From: DATAXP01 sp036272935
GTDB lineage: Bacteria; Planctomycetota; Planctomycetia; Pirellulales; PNKZ01
Direction: 5' to 3'
DNA: 27,519 bases
NCBI GenBank assembly: GCA_036272935.1
Contig: DATAXP010000001.1
Span: 1 to 27,519 of the forward strand
Under the pieces are notes generated by a model. It was not told the origin of the DNA and ran no database searches. It saw nothing but the letters and a program-made list of their open reading frames with translations. Below are positions 7,581 to 14,951 of this stretch, one piece after another. Position 1 is the stretch's first letter. Every line of letters begins with the position of its first letter. The translations under genes and the position numbers were made by a program.

Positions 7581-9899
7581 CTACTCTGCCAGCGAGTACA
7601 GGATCACGTTCAGGCCGATGCGGGCGGCGTCTTCGCGGCTGTAGCCGGGGCACTCGATCGATTCGTGCCGCTCCAGGGCGCAGCTCAGGTCGTGCGGCGA
7701 GAAGACCACGCCGTAGTGGTCGCCGATCTTCACGCCGAGCAAGTCCGGCTCCCCCTGGCGCGAGACGACACGTGTCGGTCCGCCGCCGCCGGGTTCGAGG
7801 CTGCGCAGCGTGACGCGCCGCAGGTCGAAGCCTCCATAGGCGGTGCTGAACAGCGGATCGGTCACCGGGATACGCGCCATTGCGTGGCCGGCGAACGTGG
7901 CGGCCATCTCCTGCTGGAACGCCGTCGCAAAAGCCTCGCTCGAGCAGATTGAATCGGCCAGCAGTGCGCCGCCGCGCTCGACGAACGTGCGCAGTTGCTT
8001 GCGTTCGGCTGCGCTAAACGTGAACGAGTTGCGGCCGTGCATGAACAGCATGTGATGTTCGAAGATGCGCGGATCGGTCAGCGACAGTTCGCGCGTGTCG
8101 ACGTTCACGCGCAGGCTGGCGTTGCGGGCGACGGCCTTCATCAGGTTCGGCAGCGCCTGCGGGGCGATGTTCCAGCCGCCGGAGTGCCGCAGCTTGGCGA
8201 TCCAGATGCGTGCCCGTTCCATCGGATCGGTCGCCAGCGCCGGCGTGGCTGGCTCGATGCCTTCGAGCTTGTACTTCAGCTCGCGGTTGGTGGCGTAGGC
8301 CAGCACGTTGATGCCGATGCTGCGGGCGGCGTCGACCTGGGCGCGGACCTTTTCCGGCAGCTTGTCTTCGCGCCCCGGCCGGGCCAGCTCCCAGAAACAG
8401 CCGAGGTCTTCGGGGCAGTACACAACGCTGGTGCGGCAACCCAGGTCGATGCCCCACAACGGTCGCATGTACTGCGGTTCGACCCGCTCCTCGGCCGTCC
8501 ACACTGGATGCTCCGGAGGCAGCAGCTTGAGCTGCTGCTCGGGTTCGGGAAACATTTGCCGTGCCAGCGCTCGGAAGCCGTGATCGAATGCTTCGCCGCC
8601 GCAGCAAGCTTCGACAAACAGAAACCCGCCGCGATCGATGTACTCGCGCAGGGCGTTCACTTGGACGTCGGTAAATTGCGGCGGGACGCTGCCGCTGATG
8701 AAGATCACCGGGCTTTGCAGCAGGTCGTCGGGAGTGGCATGGGACGAGTCGATGATCTGCCAAGTGAGGTCGCGCTTCCACCTGCGCTCGACGTAGCCGG
8801 TGATGTTCGCCAGGTCGGTGCGGTGATGGTTCCAGTCGTCGATCGGCGCGTGCTTGAGCTTGCTGATCAGCACCGGCCGGCGGCCCTTGGCCAGGAACAG
8901 CAAGCTGAGCGAGGTGGCAATATACGGGTCTTCTTCCAGTTCGCCGACACCGTTCCATTCGCCTGTGCCGGGATTCCTTTGCGCGGCCACCAGCACGTCG
9001 GCCCCTTCGCGATACCAATCGTGCTGGCCGAGGAATCGCTGGTTCGTGAGCCGACCGGCGCGCTCGACACCGTAGAGATAGTACAGCAGCCATGCCTGGT
9101 TGCCGCGGCCGGGGCCGGGATTGACGTGGACCGAGAAATGGCGCCCCAGCCAGGCCAAGGCTCGTTCGAGCGTGGTGTTCGCTTCCTGGTCGCCGCAGCA
9201 GCGGACATGCGAATCGTCGAAGCTGGCGTCGCCAGGGTTCAGCTTCTCGCCGGCGATCACGACGGCAGCGATGCCCGCGCAGGTCATGCTGCCGGTGCCG
9301 GCCAGGCCGGGCACATAACCCCACGAGCCGTCGATGTTCTGCGAGCGCTGCCAGTAGCCGAGAGCCAACCGCCAGGTTTGCTCGCTGACCGGCACGCCGA
9401 CGCGCTCGGCCTCGTGCAGCGCCAGCAGGGCGAACTGCGTGTTCGAGTTATCGCCCGAGCCTTGGCGGACGCCGTAGTTCCACGCTCCCTTCTTATCGTC
9501 CTCGCGAATCTGCTGCTCCTCGAGCCAGCGGACGTTCTGGCGGATCAGCAACAAGTCCTTCTGCGGCTCGGCGGCGCACAGCACCATCGTCTGCAACGAC
9601 ACGGTGTAGGTGAGCTTCAGCTTCTGCTTGCGCAGCAGCGCGAGCGCCTTTTGGATGTGCGGGTCGCTGGCCGGCACACCGGCGGTGAGCAGGGACAACG
9701 TACACAAGCTGGTGATGCCAGTCGGGAAGCCGCGATGGTCGGTCCAGCTGCCGTCGGCCTCTTGCTTGTCGAGCAGATACTGCACGCCACGATCGATGGC
9801 GTTGCGCACCCGGGCGGCGTCGATATCGGCCAGGGCGGGGCGCGTCAGCACCGCGCTGAGCGTCCCGAACACCAGCGCGGATCGCAGCAATCGCAACAT
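7581..9899 (-). CDS. Secreted protein with prenyltransferase/squalene-cyclase-like repeats and two DUF4159-type domains
   Basis: 772 residues from ATG 9899. This start is chosen because MLRLLRSALVFGTLSAVL...PALA is a signal peptide (cleavage near residue 24); a longer in-frame start at 9974 would bury it. Residues about 28-340 form helical repeats of the terpenoid-cyclase/prenyltransferase toroid type, with QxxDGSW motifs at 47-52 and 188-193. Residues about 380-520 contain a Rossmann-like module (FISGSVPPQFTDVQVNALREYIDRGGFLFVEAC), and about 570-772 a second (HMLFMHGRNSFTFSAAERKQLRTF) typical of DUF4159. The protein is therefore a tandem. Such proteins accompany MoxR/DUF58/vWA operons in planctomycetes. 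Here it is divergent from moxR, so a shared envelope-associated role is inferred. No enzymatic activity is assigned. Confidence 0.8.
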   Translation of the reverse strand: MLRLLRSALVFGTLSAVLTRPALADIDAARVRNAIDRGVQYLLDKQEADGSWTDHRGFPTGITSLCTLSLLTAGVPASDPHIQKALALLRKQKLKLTYTVSLQTMVLCAAEPQKDLLLIRQNVRWLEEQQIREDDKKGAWNYGVRQGSGDNSNTQFALLALHEAERVGVPVSEQTWRLALGYWQRSQNIDGSWGYVPGLAGTGSMTCAGIAAVVIAGEKLNPGDASFDDSHVRCCGDQEANTTLERALAWLGRHFSVHVNPGPGRGNQAWLLYYLYGVERAGRLTNQRFLGQHDWYREGADVLVAAQRNPGTGEWNGVGELEEDPYIATSLSLLFLAKGRRPVLISKLKHAPIDDWNHHRTDLANITGYVERRWKRDLTWQIIDSSHATPDDLLQSPVIFISGSVPPQFTDVQVNALREYIDRGGFLFVEACCGGEAFDHGFRALARQMFPEPEQQLKLLPPEHPVWTAEERVEPQYMRPLWGIDLGCRTSVVYCPEDLGCFWELARPGREDKLPEKVRAQVDAARSIGINVLAYATNRELKYKLEGIEPATPALATDPMERARIWIAKLRHSGGWNIAPQALPNLMKAVARNASLRVNVDTRELSLTDPRIFEHHMLFMHGRNSFTFSAAERKQLRTFVERGGALLADSICSSEAFATAFQQEMAATFAGHAMARIPVTDPLFSTAYGGFDLRRVTLRSLEPGGGGPTRVVSRQGEPDLLGVKIGDHYGVVFSPHDLSCALERHESIECPGYSREDAARIGLNVILYSLAE

Positions 9900-9907
9900 G
9901 CCCAAGT

Positions 9908-9936
9908 ATTTTAGGTTTTTCGAGTTACGACGGCAA
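9908..9936 (-). promoter_or_regulatory. Predicted sigma70-type promoter of the DUF4159 gene, near-leaderless
   Basis: On the minus strand TTGCCG (9936-9931) and TAAAAT (9913-9908) are separated by 17 bp, matching 4/6 and 5/6 of the sigma70 consensus. A start 7 nt beyond the -10 box falls at about 9901, leaving a 2-nt leader before ATG 9899. The weak GGG before the ATG would then not be transcribed as a useful ribosome site. Confidence 0.5.
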
Positions 9937-9998
9937 CCGACGCCGCGCCGCTCGTTGCTGCTAGGGGGCGGCACCGATAGAATCGGATTCGGAGTACC

Positions 9999-10130
9999 CG
10001 CTTAGAGCCTATCCGAAAACCGCAAGCCACGCATATCGCCTGGGGCAGACATTCTTGTCTGCCGCGGGAGGCGTGGCCGAAGGCAGGCAGGAATGCCTGC
10101 CCCACGCGTTTTTCGGAGAGGCTCCTAGCG
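9999..10130. repeat. Compound palindrome with two inner hairpins in the moxR upstream region
   Basis: This element occupies most of the 304-bp gene-free stretch 9900-10203. The 21-nt outer arms 9999-10019 and 10110-10130 match at 18 of 21 positions (the left arm contains GAGCCTATCCGAAAA). Inside are two perfect 8-bp hairpins, 10044-10063 (GGCAGACA, loop TTCT) and 10082-10101 (GGCAGGCA, loop GGAA). The outer-stem-plus-two-hairpins plan matches those at 324-399 and 17233-17316. No target duplication is visible. The rest of the stretch holds the DUF4159 promoter and an AAGGA ribosome site before moxR. Confidence 0.65.
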
Positions 10131-10203
10131 GCAGTCCGCTCGCTGGCCGCGTGGATGCGTCCGCTAAGCGGTCGAAATTAATTCTCTTTGGGCAAGGATT
10201 CGC

Positions 10204-11220
<1,017 letters not shown>

Positions 11221-11229
11221 TGGCAAAGG

Positions 11230-11716
11230 CAGAAGTCAGAAGGATGAATGCAGAAGTACAGAAAGGGGAGGGACATGGCTACAACGAGCGACAAGGCTAC
11301 AACGAGCGACAAGGATTTAGCGCAGCGCACGAAGCGATTCGCATTGCGGATTATCAAGCTCTATACCAACCTGCCCAAAGAGACACTCGGGCAGGTTCTG
11401 GGAAAGCAAATCCTTCGCAGCGGCACGTCAGTCGGCGCTCAATATCGCGAGGCATCGCGCGCCCGGTCGACGGCTGAGTTCATCAGCAAGATCGAATGCG
11501 TGCTGCAAGAACTCGACGAGACGAGCTACTGGATCGACCTGCTGATTGAAGGTGAGGTTGTCCCTGCGTCGAGACTCAGCGAGTTACGGGCCGAAGCAGA
11601 CGAGCTGATCTCAATCTTTGTCGCTTCGGTGAAAACAGCAAAAGAGAATCGCTGAACGGTCGACCTTGCCTGTGGACTCACTGCCGGCACTTCTGCATTC
11701 ATCCTTCTGACTTCTG
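11230..11716. mobile_element. 487-bp cassette with perfect 28-bp terminal inverted repeats carrying a four-helix-bundle gene
   Basis: The left end 11230-11257 consists of four heptamers (CAGAAGT, CAGAAGG, ATGAATG, CAGAAGT). The right end 11689-11716 is its exact reverse complement over all 28 bp. The only gene between them is the four-helix-bundle gene 11275-11655. No transposase is encoded and no flanking duplication is visible. The insertion point is between the moxR stop (11220) and the GTG of the DUF58 gene (11724), which are normally close neighbours. Calling it mobile is inference from the terminal repeats and position; it could be a passively mobilised repeat unit. Confidence 0.6.
11275..11655 (+). 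CDS. Four-helix-bundle protein (23S rRNA intervening-sequence/S23 family, Avd-like)
   Basis: 126 residues from ATG 11275, chosen because a strong GGGGAGGGA ribosome site lies just upstream; the in-frame ATG 11248 lies inside the terminal repeat. The helices LAQRTKRFALRIIKLYTNLP, ILRSGTSVGAQYREASRARS, AEFISKIECVLQELDETSYW and ELRAEADELISIFVA follow the PF05635/TIGR02436 pattern. Members occur in 23S rRNA intervening sequences and as the Avd accessory protein of diversity-generating retroelements, where Avd is a basic pentamer that works with the reverse transcriptase. No reverse transcriptase or variable repeat is seen here. The N-terminus carries a perfect tandem 18-bp duplication (11278-11295 and 11296-11313, residues ATTSDK twice). 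The gene fills a cassette with terminal inverted repeats, so it is probably cargo or agent of that element and not part of the MoxR complex. Confidence 0.85.
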   Translation: MATTSDKATTSDKDLAQRTKRFALRIIKLYTNLPKETLGQVLGKQILRSGTSVGAQYREASRARSTAEFISKIECVLQELDETSYWIDLLIEGEVVPASRLSELRAEADELISIFVASVKTAKENR

Positions 11717-11723
11717 CGTTCCC

Positions 11724-12620
11724 GTGCCTTCCGCCGAAAGCTACCTCAAGCCCGAAGTCATTCGCCAGATCGCACGGCTTGATCTGCGCGCGCAGTTCAT
11801 CGTGAAGGGTTTCTTGCAAGGCCTGCACGCCAGTCCATTCCAGGGGTTCTCCGTCGAGTTCAGCGAGCACCGCAAGTACACGCCCGGCGACAATCCGCAG
11901 GACATCGATTGGCTGGTCTATGCCAAGACCGACAAGTATTACGTCAAAAAGTTCGAGGCCGAGACGAACATCACCGGCTACCTGGTGGTCGATCAAAGCC
12001 GCAGCATGGGCTACACGTACCGGCAGCAGCTCACCAAGTTCGAGTATGCCATCTGCCTGGCCGCGGCGCTCGGCTACTTGATGATCCACCAGCAGGACCC
12101 GGTGGGGCTGATCACGTTCGACGAACGGATTCGCGACAGCCTGCCGCCGCGCTCGAAGCGCACGCAGTTGGGCAACATCCTCTCGCTGCTCTCGAAGCTC
12201 GAGCCAACCGGGCAGACGCAAATCGCCAAGAGCATCGTGCAGATCGCGGCGATGCTCCGTCAGCGCAGCCTGGTGATGCTGTTCACCGATCTGCTCACCG
12301 ACCCCGAGCCGGTGCTCAAGGCGCTGCATCGGCTACGCCACGGCGGGCACGATGTGATTCTGTTCCATATCCTGGACGAGGCCGAAGTGCGGTTTCCGTT
12401 CGACGGCGTGGTGGAGTTCGAGGAGCCGGAAACCAGCGAGAAGTTGACGGTCGACACCGCCGGCTTTCGCCACGACTACCTCGACGAAATCGCGCAGTTC
12501 CGCGAGCTGTATCGCCGCGATTGCTTCCAGACCGGCATCGATTACGTCCCGCTCGACACCAGCATGCAGTTCGACCGCGCCCTGGGAGAATACCTGGTGA
12601 ACCGGAGTAAGAAAGGATAG
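11724..12620 (+). CDS. DUF58 domain protein (vWA-like, MoxR partner)
   Basis: 298 residues from GTG 11724. Residues 46-80 contain the DUF58 signature (EFSEHRKYTPGDNPQDIDW, then Lys-rich KKFEAE). A vWA-like fold follows with an intact MIDAS motif DQSRSM (Asp90, Ser92, Ser94) and LFTDLLTD later. There is no membrane segment, so it is a soluble cytoplasmic protein, expected to dock on the MoxR ATPase and the membrane vWA proteins encoded next. The start lies 7 bp after the right inverted repeat of the four-helix-bundle cassette and has no Shine-Dalgarno, so translation may have been altered by the insertion. The stop is followed by another heptamer hairpin before the next gene. Confidence 0.88.
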   Translation: MPSAESYLKPEVIRQIARLDLRAQFIVKGFLQGLHASPFQGFSVEFSEHRKYTPGDNPQDIDWLVYAKTDKYYVKKFEAETNITGYLVVDQSRSMGYTYRQQLTKFEYAICLAAALGYLMIHQQDPVGLITFDERIRDSLPPRSKRTQLGNILSLLSKLEPTGQTQIAKSIVQIAAMLRQRSLVMLFTDLLTDPEPVLKALHRLRHGGHDVILFHILDEAEVRFPFDGVVEFEEPETSEKLTVDTAGFRHDYLDEIAQFRELYRRDCFQTGIDYVPLDTSMQFDRALGEYLVNRSKKG

Positions 12621-12624
12621 CGGG

Positions 12625-12731
12625 AATGCAGAAGGCAGAAGTATGAAGGCAGAAGTCCGACACTTCTGACTTCTGACTTCTGCCTTCTGACTTCTGCCTT
12701 CTGACTTCTGCATTCTGACTTCTGCCTTCCG
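12625..12731. repeat. Heptamer-repeat hairpin without a gene, same words as the four-helix-bundle cassette ends
   Basis: The left arm (about 12629-12656) is CAGAAGG, CAGAAGT, ATGAAGG, CAGAAGT. After a 5-nt loop (CCGAC) the right arm runs as ten uninterrupted heptamers from 12662 to 12731: mostly ACTTCTG or CCTTCTG, one CATTCTG, and the last CCTTCCG. The first four right-arm units pair with the left arm; the rest are extra tandem copies. The element fills the gap between the DUF58 stop and the BatA-like ATG at 12738. Confidence 0.8.
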
Positions 12732-12737
12732 TCTGTC

Positions 12738-14936
12738 ATGTTCCTCAACCCTCTCTTCCTCGCCGGCACCGCGCTCGTCGTCGTGCCCATCGTGCTGCAT
12801 CTGCTGATGCGGCCGCGGCCGAAGCATTTGCTGTTTCCGGCCCTGCGGTTCATCCGGCAGCGGCACGACGTGAACCGCCGGCAGATGCGCTTGCGCAACT
12901 GGCTGCTGCTGCTGTTGCGCGCCGCGGTGATCTGTCTGTTGGCTCTGGCGCTGGCCAGGCCGAGCATCCAGGGCAATGCCGGGGGCATCGGCGCGCGCGA
13001 GGGGCCGGTGGCGGCGGCGTTCGTGTTCGATACCTTGCCGCGCATGAGCTACCGGCACGAAAACCAAACGCGGCTCGAAGCGGCGCAGGCGTTCGGCGCC
13101 TCGCTGCTGGGGGAGTTGCCGGAAGAAAGCCGCGTGGCGGTGCTCGACGCCGCCACCACGCTGCCGACGTTCCAGGTCGACCTGGGAGGGGCCAACCATC
13201 GCATCGAGCGGCTCGAGCCGCGCGCCGTGGGGCGGGCGCTATCGAAGGTGGCGATCGACGCCGCGGGCTTGCTCAAGACCAGCGATCTGCCGAAGGAAAT
13301 CTACCTGTTCAGCGATCTGTCGCGCGCGGCATGGGACCCGGGTGACGCTGCCGAGCTTACCGCTGCGCTTGAATCGTTGGGGCTCACCGGCGTGTACCTG
13401 ATCGACGTTGGCGTCGAGCATCCGCAGAACTACGCGCTCGGCGAAGTGCGGCTGCCCGGGCAATCGCTGGCTAAGAACACTGCCCTTAATCTCCGCTGCG
13501 AACTGAGCAGCCGCGGAGTCAGCGGGCAGCGCGTCGTCGAGTCGTACCTACTCGGCCGACAGGGACAAGCCGAGAAGCGCAGCCAGGAAATCGTCGAGTT
13601 GGCCGAGGGCGAGAGCGCAGCGATCGAGTTCGTGCTCGGCGGACTCGACGAGGGAACACACCAAGGCTTCTTGCGGATCGTCGGCGGCGATGCCCTGGCT
13701 GCCGACGACACGCGCTACTTCACGGTCGACGTGCGACCGGCCTGGAAGGTGCTCGTCGCGGCTCCCGAACCTGCCGAGGATTACGCGTTCTACCTGACCG
13801 AGGCGCTCGCGCCGCAGGCGTTTCGCAAGAACGGCCAGGCGCGCTTCGATTGCGACGTGATCGGCTACCCACGGCTCGCTGAGGCGCCGCTCGAGCGCTA
13901 CGCCGCGGTGGTGCTGCTCGATCCGCCGCCGCTGGCCGATGCAGTTTGGCAGCAGATCGGCGCGTTTGCGCAGGCGGGTGGTGGCGTGGCGGTGTGTGTC
14001 GGCGATGCCGCGCAGCCGGTCGCCTCGTTCAACAGTGCCGCGGCGGCCGAGGTGCTGCCGGCGAAGCTCGATCTTGTGGCCCGGCATCCGCAAGGGGACG
14101 TTAGCCTCGCGCCCGACGACAGCCAGCATCCGCTGCTCGAAAAGTTCCGCCCGCTGCGAGGCACGATCGGCTGGGATGCGTTTCCGGTGTACCGTTACTG
14201 GCAGGTGACGGCGCTGACCCCGGGAGCACAGACCGTGGCGGCGTACAGCGACGGCGACCCCGCGATCCTCGAGCGACCGTTGGGGCGCGGCCGCGTGCTG
14301 CTGCTCACCACGCCGGTCTCCGAGTCGCCGCACGCTAGCGCCGGCGATCGCTGGAATCTGCTGGCCACCGGCTTCGAGCCTTGGCCGTTCGTGATGCTCG
14401 CCAATGAAATGACGCTCTACCTGGCCGGCTCCAGCGATACGCAGTTCAATTACCTCGCCGGCCAGACAGCCACCATCCGCGTGCAGCCCGGGCAGCGTCA
14501 TCCGACGTATCTGCTCACGCCGCCCAGTGGCGACAGCGAACGGATCGCAGCCGACCCGGCGCGGAACGTCATTGTCGTAGCGGCGACCCCCGAGGCGGGC
14601 GACTACCGGATCGCCGCTGGTGGTGCCAACGCCGGCGTGCATCTGGGGTTCAGCGTGAACCTATCGCCCGATGCCACGCAGCTCCAGCGCATCGAGCCCG
14701 AGCAGCTCAAGCAATTGTTCGGCAAGGTGAACGTGCGGATCGCCCGCAGCCGCGATCAACTCGATCGCGAAGTCTCGACAAGCCGCGTCGGCCGCGAGCT
14801 GTTCGGCATGTTGATTGCCGCAATGGCCCTGGTGCTGGGCCTGGAACACGTGTTGGCGAATCGGTTCTATCAGGCGCCGGGCTCCGGGCTACGGGCTCCA
14901 GCCGGAAAGAAACAGCCCGTAGCCCGAAGCCCGTAG
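12738..14936 (+). CDS. BatA-like membrane protein with degenerate vWA domain
   Basis: 732 residues. The N-terminus FLNPLFLAGTALVVVPIVLHLL, then KHLLFPALRFI and a second helix at about 55-74, is the BatA/aerotolerance-regulator N-terminal domain (two membrane spans with a short basic loop). A vWA-like domain follows, but its MIDAS position reads D98-T-L-P-R-M, lacking the DxSxS serines, so metal binding there is doubtful. Residues about 330-520 resemble a glutamine-amidotransferase-like Rossmann module without visible catalytic residues, and a C-terminal span lies at about 692-712. It probably forms the membrane partner of the MoxR/DUF58 pair. The last 20 or so residues (from APGSGLR) are encoded by a heptamer repeat that also supplies the stop codon. 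Confidence 0.82.
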   Translation: MFLNPLFLAGTALVVVPIVLHLLMRPRPKHLLFPALRFIRQRHDVNRRQMRLRNWLLLLLRAAVICLLALALARPSIQGNAGGIGAREGPVAAAFVFDTLPRMSYRHENQTRLEAAQAFGASLLGELPEESRVAVLDAATTLPTFQVDLGGANHRIERLEPRAVGRALSKVAIDAAGLLKTSDLPKEIYLFSDLSRAAWDPGDAAELTAALESLGLTGVYLIDVGVEHPQNYALGEVRLPGQSLAKNTALNLRCELSSRGVSGQRVVESYLLGRQGQAEKRSQEIVELAEGESAAIEFVLGGLDEGTHQGFLRIVGGDALAADDTRYFTVDVRPAWKVLVAAPEPAEDYAFYLTEALAPQAFRKNGQARFDCDVIGYPRLAEAPLERYAAVVLLDPPPLADAVWQQIGAFAQAGGGVAVCVGDAAQPVASFNSAAAAEVLPAKLDLVARHPQGDVSLAPDDSQHPLLEKFRPLRGTIGWDAFPVYRYWQVTALTPGAQTVAAYSDGDPAILERPLGRGRVLLLTTPVSESPHASAGDRWNLLATGFEPWPFVMLANEMTLYLAGSSDTQFNYLAGQTATIRVQPGQRHPTYLLTPPSGDSERIAADPARNVIVVAATPEAGDYRIAAGGANAGVHLGFSVNLSPDATQLQRIEPEQLKQLFGKVNVRIARSRDQLDREVSTSRVGRELFGMLIAAMALVLGLEHVLANRFYQAPGSGLRAPAGKKQPVARSP

Positions 14937-14947
14937 CCCGTTGTCCG
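14879..14947. repeat. Heptamer-repeat hairpin spanning a stop codon
   Basis: Left arm 14879-14899 is GGGCTCC, GGGCTAC, GGGCTCC. Right arm 14913-14947 is CAGCCCG, TAGCCCG, AAGCCCG, TAGCCCG, TTGTCCG. The period is exactly 7 bp in both arms, which are mutually complementary with a 13-nt loop. The TAG stop of the BatA-like gene (14934-14936) lies in the right arm, and the next ATG is 5 bp beyond it. Confidence 0.75.
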
Positions 14948-14951
14948 AGAC

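Noticed and set aside
7995..9914. Long open frame on the plus strand (639 codons)
   Set aside because: It is antisense to the DUF4159 gene, has no recognisable domain, and is the usual by-product of high GC codon use.
11230..11716. Diversity-generating retroelement
   Set aside because: The Avd-like protein suggested it, but there is no reverse transcriptase, template repeat or variable repeat in the window.
12662..12731. CRISPR-like array
   Set aside because: Units are 7 bp with no spacers, and the array pairs with an upstream arm as a hairpin; no cas genes are present.
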